Assembly (NCBI RefSeq): GCF_003335085.1
Contig: NZ_QPEJ01000018.1
Coordinates: 372,001 to 436,000 of the forward strand
Source: Polaribacter sp. WD7
Lineage (GTDB): Bacteria; Bacteroidota; Bacteroidia; Flavobacteriales; Flavobacteriaceae
DNA: 64,000 nt
Reading direction: 5' to 3'
Positions within the stretch are counted from its first letter, which is position 1. Each line of letters starts with the position of its first letter. Shown here one piece after another: positions 7,995 to 16,724 of this stretch. Below the pieces are notes generated by a model. It saw nothing but the letters and a program-made list of their open reading frames with translations. It was not told the DNA's origin and searched no databases. A program made the position numbers and the translations under genes.

Positions 7995-8864
7995 TTGAAG
8001 GTAAAACCTACATTAGAAAAGATAAGTCCAGATTTTGGAAGCTCTATATTGGTTAAAAAACATACAGAGTTTTTAAAACAAATAAAAGCTTTCTGGCATT
8101 TTCATCCAGAAATAGAGCTTGTATACGTTAACAAAGGAAAAGGAAAAAGACATATTGGTAATCATTTGTCTTACTTTAACAATAGTCAACTTTTATTGTT
8201 GGGCTCTAATTTACCTCATAATGGTTTTACAGATAGATTAACTACAAACGGTTCTGAGACATTAATACAATTTAAACCAGATTTTTTAGGTGATGATTTT
8301 TTTTCTGTTCCAGAGATGAAACCCATTCATATATTGTTTGAAAAAGCTAAGAAAGGAATTCTTTTTGGAGTTAAAACCAAGCAAAAATTAGGACCTAAAA
8401 TTGAAAAAATTGCAGAAAAAAAGGGTTTCAAACAAATTTTACTGTTATTAGAAATTTTACATACATTATCTAAATCTGAAGATTATACTTTATTAAATGC
8501 AGATGGTTTTGCCTTTGAAGCGCAACCTCAAGATAGTTCTAAGATAGATGTAATTTATAAATTTATAAACGAGAATTTTGATAAACATATTAGTCTAGAT
8601 GAAATTGCTGACTTAGTAAGTATGACTGTACCTGCTTTTTGCCGTTTTTTTAAGAAAACTACAGGAAAAACATTTACCAAATTGGTCAATGAATATAGAG
8701 TTGTACACGCTACAAAATTGCTATCAGAAAGTAAAATGAGTATTACAGATATTTGTTTTGAATGCGGTTTTAATAATTTCTCTCACTTTAATAAATTGTT
8801 TAAAGAATTTACTGGAAAATCAGCTTCTAAATATAGAAACGAAATGATGAATTTAATTCAATAA
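7995..8864 (+). CDS. AraC-family transcriptional regulator with cupin sensor domain
   Basis: 289 residues. The N-terminal half is a cupin-like effector domain (HFHPEIELVYVNKGKGKRHI, then LLGSNLPHNGF). The C-terminal about 100 residues form the double helix-turn-helix of AraC/XylS regulators: first HTH around ISLDEIADLVSMTVPAFCRFF, second around MSITDICFECGFNNFSHF, ending in the usual FKEFTGKSASKYR. The cupin type is common in regulators of carbohydrate use, but no sugar operon is next to it, so the target is unknown. Start is TTG; no in-frame ATG lies nearby. It is flanked by the tandem-copy relic and a convergent HD hydrolase. Confidence 0.9.
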   Translation: MKVKPTLEKISPDFGSSILVKKHTEFLKQIKAFWHFHPEIELVYVNKGKGKRHIGNHLSYFNNSQLLLLGSNLPHNGFTDRLTTNGSETLIQFKPDFLGDDFFSVPEMKPIHILFEKAKKGILFGVKTKQKLGPKIEKIAEKKGFKQILLLLEILHTLSKSEDYTLLNADGFAFEAQPQDSSKIDVIYKFINENFDKHISLDEIADLVSMTVPAFCRFFKKTTGKTFTKLVNEYRVVHATKLLSESKMSITDICFECGFNNFSHFNKLFKEFTGKSASKYRNEMMNLIQ

Positions 8865-8899
8865 TTATCATATAGATAACGCTTTAGAGTATGATAATT
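8863..8899. terminator. Weak AT-rich inverted repeat between convergent genes
   Basis: A perfect 10-bp inverted repeat (8863-8872 with 8890-8899) with a 17-base loop, right after the AraC stop codon. It is AT-rich with a short T run, so it would terminate weakly at best. Confidence 0.35.
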
Positions 8900-8988
8900 T
8901 TAAAGTAAGCAATTAATTATTCAATTAGGTAAAGAGTTGCGTTTACAAGAAAAAAGTAAATCACTATTAGCTTATTAAAATGCTAATA

Positions 8989-9648
8989 TCATTTCACACC
9001 ATTCCATTCCTCATAAAATTGATTTAAAAAACTTTCCATATACACATGTCTTTCAGTAGCAATTTGTTTTGCAGTTTGTGTATTCATTTTGTCTTTTAGC
9101 AATAGGAGTTTTTCGTAAAAATGATTTATGGTTGGTGCTTTAGTGTTTTTATACTCTTCTTTAGACATATTTAAATTTGGTAAAATTGAAGGGTCATATA
9201 AAGGTCTATTCTTAAATCCTCCATAATTAAAACACCTAGCAATACCAATAGCACCAATGGCGTCTAGCCTATCTGCATCTTGTACTACTTGAAATTCTTT
9301 AGAATTTATAGGTATACTATCTTTTTCAAAAGAGTTTTTAAAAGACATGTTTTTAATGATATTGATAACATGTGCAATAATTCCGTTGTCAACGTTTATA
9401 GCGTGTAAAAATTCAGAAGCTTTTTTTGGACCTATTTCTTCATCTCCTCCATAAAATTTAGGATCTGCAATGTCATGTAATAAAGCCGCCAAAGAAACTA
9501 CCAAAATATCTACTTTTTCTTCTCTAGAAATTAATATAGCATTTTTAAAAACACGTTCTATGTGAAACCAATCATGACCACCTTCGGCATTTTTTAACTC
9601 TTCTTTTACAAAGGCTATTGTGGTGTCTATCAATTTTTCATGAGTCAT
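8989..9648 (-). CDS. HD-domain phosphohydrolase (YedJ-like)
   Basis: 219 residues from the ATG at 9648; an upstream TTG at 9654 would add two residues only. It shows the HD metal-binding pattern: GGHDWFHIERV (first His), LAALLHDIAD (the HD pair) and VVQDADRLDAIGAIGIARCF (last Asp). This order matches the cytoplasmic HD hydrolases related to E. coli YedJ, whose substrate is not settled; nucleotides are likely. It stands alone, convergent with the AraC gene. Confidence 0.88.
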   Translation of the reverse strand: MTHEKLIDTTIAFVKEELKNAEGGHDWFHIERVFKNAILISREEKVDILVVSLAALLHDIADPKFYGGDEEIGPKKASEFLHAINVDNGIIAHVINIIKNMSFKNSFEKDSIPINSKEFQVVQDADRLDAIGAIGIARCFNYGGFKNRPLYDPSILPNLNMSKEEYKNTKAPTINHFYEKLLLLKDKMNTQTAKQIATERHVYMESFLNQFYEEWNGVK

Positions 9649-9725
9649 AATCAATTATTTTTAAATGCGTCTCAGGTTTTGGTTATATTAAATATGTCAT
9701 TAATAGGTATATAAAATAAAATAAT

Positions 9726-9965
9726 TTATTTTCTAGAAATTAATTCTTGTTTAATTTTTTTCAATTCAAAAACCATAACAAGCCACATAGGTAAAAAAAA
9801 TAAAGGTAAAAAAGTCTGAAAAGAAATGCCTTTTTCTAGCGTTACAAAAACAGAAAATACAATCATCAAAATAACAACGATAGCTTTAATAAATACCATT
9901 ACTTTTTGTTTTTTTAACTTTTTAGAAAGCTCTTCTGTGGTGTAAGAAGTAAAATGTGTTGGCAT
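9726..9965 (-). CDS. Small two-helix membrane protein
   Basis: 79 residues: a basic, hydrophilic N-terminus (EELSKKLKKQK), two predicted membrane helices (about 24-43 and 50-68) and a basic tail ending KKIKQELISRK. It resembles small flavobacterial proteins often labelled redox-active disulfide protein 2, but it has no cysteine, so that name would be misleading. It sits between the HD hydrolase and a bacilliredoxin on the same strand, with a terminator separating it from the latter. Function unknown. Confidence 0.7.
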   Translation of the reverse strand: MPTHFTSYTTEELSKKLKKQKVMVFIKAIVVILMIVFSVFVTLEKGISFQTFLPLFFLPMWLVMVFELKKIKQELISRK

Positions 9966-9979
9966 ATTTTGGTTTTTTG

Positions 9980-10014
9980 TAAAAAAAATAAATCCACGTA
10001 ATTTACGTGGATTT
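9980..10014 (-). terminator. Terminator after the bacilliredoxin gene
   Basis: A 10-bp stem (9990-9999 with 10005-10014) with a T tract on the minus strand. Confidence 0.85.
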
Positions 10015-10028
10015 CATTTTAGTCAATT

Positions 10029-10439
10029 TTAACAATACTCTTCGTAAGCTTGCGCTAAATTTTGAGCAATCATTTGAGCAGATCTTCCTTCTATATGATG
10101 ACGTTCTAACATGTGTACTAAGTTACCATCTTTAAACAAAGCAATAGCTGGAGATGATGGAGGAAAAGGAATCATAAATTCACGTGCTTTTTGTGTAGAT
10201 TCTTTTTCAACACCTGCAAAAACAGTAGTTAAATTAGTTGGAGTTTTATCTGCTCCCAAAGAAGCTATAGCTCCTGGTCTAGCAGTACCTGCTGCACAAC
10301 CACACACAGAATTTACCATTACCAATGTAGTTCCTTCTTTAGACATCGCTTTTTCAACATCTTCACTTGTATATAATGCTTCAAAACCTGCATTGATCAA
10401 TTCGTCACGCATTGGTTTTACTAATTCTTCTGGATACAT
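10029..10439 (-). CDS. Bacilliredoxin (BrxA/BrxB, YphP/YqiW family)
   Basis: 136 residues with a thioredoxin-like fold and the family's CGC active site in NSVCGCAAGTARPG. Bacilliredoxins reduce mixed disulfides between proteins and low-molecular-weight thiols in the Bacillota; related proteins are frequent in Bacteroidota, where the thiol partner is less clear. The end MLERHHIEGRSAQMIAQNL is also characteristic. Monocistronic, ended by its own terminator. Confidence 0.93.
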   Translation of the reverse strand: MYPEELVKPMRDELINAGFEALYTSEDVEKAMSKEGTTLVMVNSVCGCAAGTARPGAIASLGADKTPTNLTTVFAGVEKESTQKAREFMIPFPPSSPAIALFKDGNLVHMLERHHIEGRSAQMIAQNLAQAYEEYC

Positions 10440-10757
10440 AATTCTAAATATTTAGATTTTTAATAGTGCAAATTTAATTAATTTACTGTTAACTATAAAT
10501 AACAAACTAACAACAATTTAGATAGTACTATAAAGAATAATAATTTTTAAGTTTTAAGTGTTACGCTAAAGGTGTAAGTTCTCCTTATTTTAAGTACTAC
10601 AGTACAAAATAGTATTGTAAGGCATAATCAAAAAAAAATCTCTTTAATGAGATTTTGTGTTTAAGTAAAGTTGCTAAAAAAATGAATTTTTAAAAACTAA
10701 ATAAATTAACACATCTTGATGATTCCTTATCTTTGAAAAATTAATATAGATATTTGT
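10440..10757. other. Divergent intergenic region (318 bp) with an orphan hairpin
   Basis: No coding region is seen on either strand. It holds an 8-bp hairpin (10635-10642 with 10649-10656) whose T tract is on the minus strand, although no minus-strand gene lies upstream of it, and the promoter of the TerB/DnaJ gene at its right end. A small minus-strand RNA or a lost gene would explain the hairpin. Confidence 0.5.
10728..10735 (+). promoter_or_regulatory. Promoter -7 element of the TerB/DnaJ gene
   Basis: TATCTTTG matches TAnnTTTG, 22 bases before the ATG at 10758. Confidence 0.5.
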
Positions 10758-11504
10758 ATGGGGAATTTTTCCAAATGGTTAGGCGCAGGCTTAGGATTTA
10801 CTTTAGGAGGTCCTATAGGAGCAGCAATAGGTTTTGCTTTAGGTAGTTTTGTAGATGGTTTTTCTGATGATGACTTAAAAGAAGAAAGACAAACCTATCA
10901 AAATAATAAAAGGACTGTAGACACCCAATCTGGAGATTTTGAAATGAGTTTGTTGGTATTGGCATCAATAGTTATAAAAGCTGATGGTAAGGTAGACAAA
11001 CGCGAACTAGATTTTGTGCGTACACAATTTTTAAGTATGTATGGCAAACAAAGAGCAAACAACGCCTTTAAACTATTTAAAGGAATCGTAAAAAAGAAAA
11101 TTTCTGCGCGTCAAGTTTGTATTCAAATAAGACAAAATATGTCTCATGCCTCTCGTTTGCAATTGGTACATTTTCTTTTTGGAATAGCAAAGGCAGACGA
11201 ATTTGTAGTGGCTGCAGAAGTAGATGAGATTAAGAAAATAGCGGGTTATTTGTATATAAACCAAAGAGATTTTGACTCTATTAAAGCAATGTTTTACGAT
11301 GCAACAGACAATGCGTACAAAATTTTAGAAATCGAAAAATCTGCTTCCAATAGCGAAATTAAAACTGCATATAGAAAAATGGTTAAAAAATATCATCCAG
11401 ATAAATTGAGAGATTTGGGTGAAGAACACATAAAAGGAGCCAAAGAAAAGTTTCAAAGTATACAAGAAGCATACGAGAAAATTAAAAACGAAAGAGGAAT
11501 ATAA
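10758..11504 (+). CDS. DjlA-like protein: TerB domain plus C-terminal J domain
   Basis: 248 residues. A glycine-rich N-terminus (GAGLGFTLGGPIGAAIGFALG) suggests membrane insertion, as in DjlA. The middle (about 55-175) is a TerB-like all-helical domain (LLVLASIVIKADGKVDKREL). The last about 65 residues form a J domain with the HPD tripeptide in YRKMVKKYHPDK, which would stimulate a DnaK ATPase. An 10-base gap to the oxidoreductase at 11515 suggests co-transcription. Confidence 0.88.
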   Translation: MGNFSKWLGAGLGFTLGGPIGAAIGFALGSFVDGFSDDDLKEERQTYQNNKRTVDTQSGDFEMSLLVLASIVIKADGKVDKRELDFVRTQFLSMYGKQRANNAFKLFKGIVKKKISARQVCIQIRQNMSHASRLQLVHFLFGIAKADEFVVAAEVDEIKKIAGYLYINQRDFDSIKAMFYDATDNAYKILEIEKSASNSEIKTAYRKMVKKYHPDKLRDLGEEHIKGAKEKFQSIQEAYEKIKNERGI

Positions 11505-11514
11505 ATAAAACCAA

Positions 11515-12738
11515 ATGACAGTAGAAAGATTTGATGTTGTAGTAATTGGTGCAGGTCCTGCAGGAGGACAAACGGCTAGAAGTTTGGCAAAAAAAGGTGT
11601 AAGCGTCGTATTAGTTGAAAAACACGAAAACTTTTCATTAAACAATTTTTCTAGTGCAGGCATGACCCTAGAACCTATAGATGAGTTCAATATTCCAGAG
11701 AGTGTTGTAGGGGCTTACTGGAAAGATTTGGTTATTCAATGCACAAAAGAAGCCTATACTTGGCAAGGAAACACTAAAAAGGGAGTAGTGTTAGATTTTA
11801 AAAAATTACGAGAATTTTTAGCAGACGAAACAACAAAACACGGAGGAAAAGTTTTAATGGGCTATAAATACGAAAGTAAAGAAATACAAGGTAATCAGGT
11901 AACGGTTTTACTTTCTCACTCAGACAAATCAAAATCTTTAAAAATTGAAACCAAATTATTAGTAGATGCAACAGGGCCTTTAAGAAAAGTAATGTACGAT
12001 GCCAACGAAACACAACCAGAAATGGTTTTAGGAAGTGGTACAGAATATGAAATAGAGGTGGAACAAGAAGTTTACGATAAATTTAAAGACAAATTGTTGT
12101 TCTTTTTAGGACATAAATGGGCTATTAAAGGATATTCCTGGATTTTCCCCATGCAAAATAGAGTGCTAAAAGTGGGTGCAGGAAAAACACACATCAAATC
12201 TAAAGATCAAGAAAAAACTAATAAAACAACAAGAAAAATTACTGAGAAAATTATCTCAGAATACATCAAGACTACAAATTATAAAATTATAGACAAACAC
12301 GGAGGTATTTTACGATACAGTATTGGGTTAAAAGATACATTTTACAACAATAAAGTAGTTGCCGTTGGTGATGCTGTATCTGCTATAAACCCAAGAGGAG
12401 GAGAAGGTATTAGGTATGCAATGCAAACAGGAGAATTAGTGTCTAATTACATTGTAGAATACCTAACTACAGGGAAAGAAAATTTTGATGAATATCAAAA
12501 AAAATGGCGAAAGAAAACATTATTAAAATGGAAATTAAGCGAATACTCTGGAAGAAGAATGTATAGCAGATATACAGATAATCAAATAGAAAATAGAGTA
12601 AAATTTTTTAGAAAAAACTTTACGATTGATGATATGATAGACAGCCTATTCAATTTTAAATACAACAAACTTTTTACTCGAATTTTTCAGTACAGCTTCT
12701 TAAAAATTCAATTTCTATTTAAAAAAGAAAAATTTTAG
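11515..12738 (+). CDS. FAD-dependent oxidoreductase of the geranylgeranyl-reductase family
   Basis: 407 residues. The N-terminal dinucleotide-binding fold is VVVIGAGPAGGQTARSLAKKG followed by VVLVEKHE (quoted in separate parts). The FAD-contact motif VVAVGDAVSAINPRGGEG is near residue 282. This architecture belongs to the group that includes geranylgeranyl reductases and related flavoprotein monooxygenases; the substrate (isoprenoid lipid or quinone?) cannot be told. The C-terminus is basic and aromatic, which fits peripheral membrane contact. Likely in one transcript with the TerB/DnaJ gene. Confidence 0.82.
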   Translation: MTVERFDVVVIGAGPAGGQTARSLAKKGVSVVLVEKHENFSLNNFSSAGMTLEPIDEFNIPESVVGAYWKDLVIQCTKEAYTWQGNTKKGVVLDFKKLREFLADETTKHGGKVLMGYKYESKEIQGNQVTVLLSHSDKSKSLKIETKLLVDATGPLRKVMYDANETQPEMVLGSGTEYEIEVEQEVYDKFKDKLLFFLGHKWAIKGYSWIFPMQNRVLKVGAGKTHIKSKDQEKTNKTTRKITEKIISEYIKTTNYKIIDKHGGILRYSIGLKDTFYNNKVVAVGDAVSAINPRGGEGIRYAMQTGELVSNYIVEYLTTGKENFDEYQKKWRKKTLLKWKLSEYSGRRMYSRYTDNQIENRVKFFRKNFTIDDMIDSLFNFKYNKLFTRIFQYSFLKIQFLFKKEKF

Positions 12739-12801
12739 GTATACAAATACGAATACTTCATTTTAAATATACCTATATGTCTATTTTTTAAAGAAATTCC
12801 T

Positions 12802-12809
12802 TAATTTCG
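12802..12809 (+). promoter_or_regulatory. Probable promoter -7 element of ileS
   Basis: TAATTTCG differs from TAnnTTTG at one base and lies 25 bases before the ileS start codon. Confidence 0.4.
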
Positions 12810-12833
12810 CATCCTTATTAGAAAAGATCGAAA

Positions 12834-15800
12834 ATGAGCGCTAAATTTCCTGAATATAAAGGACTTGACTTACCAAAAGTTGCAGACGAAATCTTACAGT
12901 ATTGGCAAGAAAATAACATTTTTGAAAAAAGTGTTACTACTAGAGAAGGTGCAAAACCGTATGTGTTTTTTGAAGGGCCACCATCTGCAAATGGTCTACC
13001 TGGAGTTCACCATGTTTTAGCAAGAGCTATTAAAGATATTTTTCCTCGTTATAAAACGATGAAAGGCTATCAAGTAAAACGAAAAGCTGGGTGGGATACT
13101 CATGGTTTGCCAATAGAATTAGGTGTTGAGAAAGAGTTAGGAATTACTAAAGAAGACATTGGTCAAAAAATTTCTGTAGAAGAATACAATGCAGCTTGTA
13201 GAAAAGCAGTAATGCGTTATACAGATATTTGGAATGATTTAACACAAAAAATGGGCTATTGGGTAGATATGGATGACCCATATATAACCTATGAACCTAA
13301 ATATATGGAGTCTGTTTGGTGGTTGTTAAAACAGATTTATAATAAAGAATTATTATACAAGGGCTATACAATTCAACCCTACTCACCAAAAGCAGGTACT
13401 GGTTTAAGTTCTCATGAGCTAAACCAACCAGGAACTTACCAAGACGTAACAGATACTACAATTGTAGCTCAATTTAAAGCAATTGAAAATTCGTTGCCAG
13501 CATTTTTGCAAAAATACGACCATTTAAATTTTATTGCTTGGACAACAACACCTTGGACGTTGCCAAGTAATACAGCATTAACAGTTGGCCCAAAGATAGA
13601 CTATGTAGTCGTAGCCACTTACAATCAATATACTTTTGAGCCAATTCATGTTATTTTAGCCAAAAATTTAGTAGGTAAACAATTCTCAGGAAAATATGTT
13701 GCAGTAGAAAAAGCAGAAGAATTGAGTAGTTATGTTAAAGAAGATAAAAAAATTCCTTTTTTAATTGTTGATGAATGTAAAGGAACAGATTTAGTTGGAA
13801 TAAAATATGAACAATTATTAGATTATGTTTTACCAAATGACAATCCTCAAGATGCATTTAGAGTAATATCTGGTGATTTTGTTACTACAGAAGACGGTAC
13901 AGGTATTGTACATACATCACCAACTTTTGGAGCAGATGATGCTTTGGTTGCAAAACAAGCAATACCAGAAATTCCGCCAATGTTGGTCAAAGATGAGAAC
14001 GATAATTTGGTTCCGTTAGTAGATTTACAAGGTAGGTTTAGACCAGAAGTTACAGATTTTGCAGGTAAATATGTAAAAAATGAATATTATTCAGAAGGAG
14101 AAGCACCAGAAAAATCGGTAGATGTAGAAATTGCTATTAAATTAAAGATAGAAAATAAAGCCTTTAAGGTAGAAAAATACAAGCACAGTTATCCAAATTG
14201 TTGGCGTACAGATAAGCCAATTTTATATTATCCATTAGATTCTTGGTTCATCAAAGTTACTGATGTTAAAGACAGAATGCATGAGCTAAACAAAACCATT
14301 AACTGGAAACCAAAATCTACGGGAGAAGGTCGTTTTGGAAATTGGTTAGCAAATGCCAATGATTGGAATTTATCACGCTCAAGATACTGGGGAATTCCGT
14401 TACCTATTTGGAGAACAGAAGATGGTAAAGAAGAAACCTGTATAGGTTCTGTAGAAGAATTAAAAGCAGAAATGCTACGTGCCGTAGACGCAGGTATAAT
14501 GAGCAAAGACATATTCTCAAGCTTTGAAGTTGGAAACAATTCTGACGAAAACTATGCAAAAATAGATTTGCATAAGAATATTGTTGATGAAATTACGCTA
14601 GTATCTGCATCAGGAAAACCAATGAAACGAGAGTCTGATTTGATTGATGTTTGGTTTGATTCTGGTTCTATGCCATATGCACAATGGCATTATCCGTTTG
14701 AAAACAAAGAAAAAATTGACAATCATAAATCATATCCTGCAGACTTTATTGCAGAAGGTGTAGACCAAACACGCGGGTGGTTTTATACATTGCATGCTAT
14801 AGCAACTATGGTTTTTGATTCTGTTGCCTATAAAAATGTAGTGTCTAATGGTTTGGTTTTAGACAAAAACGGACAAAAAATGTCTAAACGTCTAGGAAAT
14901 GCTGTAGACCCTTTTGAAACTTTAGGAAAATATGGTGCAGATGCCACACGTTGGTATATGATTTCTAATGCCAATCCTTGGGACAATTTAAAGTTTGATT
15001 TGGAAGGAATTGAAGAGGTTAAGCGTAAGTTTTTCGGAACATTATACAACACATATTCATTCTTTTCTTTGTATACTAATATTGATGGTTTTTCATACAG
15101 TGAAGCAGATATTGCTTTAGAAGAAAGACCAGAATTAGACAGGTGGATTTTATCAGAATTACACACCTTAATTCATAAAGTTGATAAATTCTATTCAGAT
15201 TACGAACCAACCAGAGCAGCAAGAGCAATTTCAGATTTTACCCAAGAATATTTAAGCAATTGGTATGTGCGTTTGAGCAGAAGACGTTTTTGGAAAGGAG
15301 ATTATCAAACCGACAAAATTTCTGCATATCAAACTTTATACACCTGTATGGTAACCATTGCAAAACTGGGTGCTCCAATTGCTCCTTTTTTTATGGAAAG
15401 GCTGTATCAAGATTTAAACTCGGTGACTGGTAAAGAAACATCAGAAAGCATCCATTTATCAGAGTTTCCAAAGTTTAACGAAAGCGTTGTAAATCAAAGT
15501 TTAGAGCGTAAAATGGAAAGTGCACAAATTATATCTTCCTTAGTATTATCACTAAGAGCTAAAGAAAAAATTAAGGTGCGCCAACCTTTGCAAAAAATAA
15601 TGATTCCTGTTGATAATCAACAACAAAAAGAAGAAATAATAGCAGTTTCTAACTTAATTAAACATGAGGTAAATATTAAAGAAATTCAATTGTTAGAAGA
15701 TGCTTCAGATATCTTAATCAAACAAATTAAACCTAATTTTAAAGCGTTGGGGCCTAAATTTGGAAAAGAGATGCGTTTTGTAGCCGCAGAGGTTCAGAAA

Positions 15801-16238
15801 TTTACCCAAGAAGATATTAACAAAATAGAAAAAGAAGGTAACATTTCTATTGCAATTAATGGAAAAAATATTATTTTAGAACGCGCAGATGTAGAGATAT
15901 CATCAAAAGATATTGAAGGCTGGTTGGTTGCCAATGAAGGATCGTTAACGGTTGCTTTAGATGTTACGATAACAGAAGATTTACGTAAAGAAGGAATAGC
16001 CAGAGAATTGGTAAATAGAATTCAGAACGCACGTAAAGACACAGGCTTAGAGGTAACAGATAAAATTAAGCTTACGGTTTTAAATTATGAAAACTTACAG
16101 CAATCTATTATTGATAATAAAGACTACATTATGAGTGAAACATTAACCAAAGATTTGGTTTTTGTAGATCAATTAACCAATGGTACAGAAATAGAATTTG
16201 ACGCCATAAAAAGTAGAATATTAATAGAAAAAATGTAA
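12834..16238 (+). CDS. ileS: Isoleucyl-tRNA synthetase, type 2, with GVHH in place of HIGH
   Basis: 1134 residues, the length of type 2 (eukaryote-like) IleRS. The catalytic N-terminus reads FFEGPPSANGLPGVHHVLAR; the signature that is normally HxGH is GVHH (residues 57-60, bases 13002-13013). The CP1 editing domain has AWTTTPWTLPSNTAL and the KMSKS loop reads KMSKRLGN. The long C-terminal region lacks the zinc-binding cysteines of type 1 enzymes. Type 2 IleRS enzymes are known for low sensitivity to mupirocin. It is followed after 4 bases by the TraR/DksA-like gene, so the two form an operon. Confidence 0.97.
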   Translation: MSAKFPEYKGLDLPKVADEILQYWQENNIFEKSVTTREGAKPYVFFEGPPSANGLPGVHHVLARAIKDIFPRYKTMKGYQVKRKAGWDTHGLPIELGVEKELGITKEDIGQKISVEEYNAACRKAVMRYTDIWNDLTQKMGYWVDMDDPYITYEPKYMESVWWLLKQIYNKELLYKGYTIQPYSPKAGTGLSSHELNQPGTYQDVTDTTIVAQFKAIENSLPAFLQKYDHLNFIAWTTTPWTLPSNTALTVGPKIDYVVVATYNQYTFEPIHVILAKNLVGKQFSGKYVAVEKAEELSSYVKEDKKIPFLIVDECKGTDLVGIKYEQLLDYVLPNDNPQDAFRVISGDFVTTEDGTGIVHTSPTFGADDALVAKQAIPEIPPMLVKDENDNLVPLVDLQGRFRPEVTDFAGKYVKNEYYSEGEAPEKSVDVEIAIKLKIENKAFKVEKYKHSYPNCWRTDKPILYYPLDSWFIKVTDVKDRMHELNKTINWKPKSTGEGRFGNWLANANDWNLSRSRYWGIPLPIWRTEDGKEETCIGSVEELKAEMLRAVDAGIMSKDIFSSFEVGNNSDENYAKIDLHKNIVDEITLVSASGKPMKRESDLIDVWFDSGSMPYAQWHYPFENKEKIDNHKSYPADFIAEGVDQTRGWFYTLHAIATMVFDSVAYKNVVSNGLVLDKNGQKMSKRLGNAVDPFETLGKYGADATRWYMISNANPWDNLKFDLEGIEEVKRKFFGTLYNTYSFFSLYTNIDGFSYSEADIALEERPELDRWILSELHTLIHKVDKFYSDYEPTRAARAISDFTQEYLSNWYVRLSRRRFWKGDYQTDKISAYQTLYTCMVTIAKLGAPIAPFFMERLYQDLNSVTGKETSESIHLSEFPKFNESVVNQSLERKMESAQIISSLVLSLRAKEKIKVRQPLQKIMIPVDNQQQKEEIIAVSNLIKHEVNIKEIQLLEDASDILIKQIKPNFKALGPKFGKEMRFVAAEVQKFTQEDINKIEKEGNISIAINGKNIILERADVEISSKDIEGWLVANEGSLTVALDVTITEDLRKEGIARELVNRIQNARKDTGLEVTDKIKLTVLNYENLQQSIIDNKDYIMSETLTKDLVFVDQLTNGTEIEFDAIKSRILIEKM

Positions 16239-16242
16239 GAAT

Positions 16243-16620
16243 ATGTCAGATATCAAGGTAAAATATTCAGAAGAAGACTTACAAGAATTTAGAGCAATTA
16301 TTGATAAGAAAATAGCAAGAGCAGAAGAAGATTTAGCAATATTAAGAAGCGCATATAAAAATGATGCAAATAACGGTACAGATGATACTTCACCGTCATT
16401 TAAATCTTTTGATGAAGGTTCTGATGTAATGAACAAAGAAGCAAACGTGCAATTGGCCATCCGTCAAGAAAAATTTATTAGAGATTTAAAAAATGCATTA
16501 TTACGTATAGAAAACGGAACTTACGGTGTGTGTAGAGTAACTGGTAAATTAATTCAAAAAGAACGTTTAAAATTGGTACCTCATGCAACCTTAAGTATTG
16601 AGGCAAAACGCAAACAATAA
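16243..16620 (+). CDS. TraR/DksA-family protein with a degenerate zinc finger
   Basis: 125 residues. An N-terminal coiled coil with the acidic DDTSPSFKSFDEG region and NALLRIENGTYGVCRVTGKLI is typical of the DksA/TraR family, which binds RNA polymerase through the secondary channel. The four-cysteine zinc finger is reduced to one cysteine (Cys97): the second Cys of the first CxxC is replaced (CRVT), and the second pair is LVPHATLS. This looks like a regular Bacteroidota variant rather than a defect, because the frame and length are intact. Immediately downstream of ileS. Confidence 0.85.
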   Translation: MSDIKVKYSEEDLQEFRAIIDKKIARAEEDLAILRSAYKNDANNGTDDTSPSFKSFDEGSDVMNKEANVQLAIRQEKFIRDLKNALLRIENGTYGVCRVTGKLIQKERLKLVPHATLSIEAKRKQ

Positions 16621-16647
16621 AATGCGTACATAATCTTTGATAAAATT

Positions 16648-16685
16648 AAAGGCTTTTAAGTAAAATACACTTGAAAGCCTTTTTT
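16648..16685 (+). terminator. Terminator of the ileS operon
   Basis: A 14-bp stem with one G-T pair (16648-16661 with 16669-16682) followed by TTT. It closes ileS and the TraR-like gene. Confidence 0.85.
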
Positions 16686-16724
16686 AATTGCTTTAAATGA
16701 GATAATTGCATTATTTTTACAATT

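Noticed and set aside
8863..8899. Strong terminator after the AraC gene
   Set aside because: The stem is perfect but almost only A-T pairs with a 17-base loop; it is kept only as a weak candidate.
10111..10455. Open frame antisense to the bacilliredoxin gene, 114 codons
   Set aside because: The minus-strand frame has the full conserved bacilliredoxin sequence; the antisense frame shows no family features and is a by-product of codon use.
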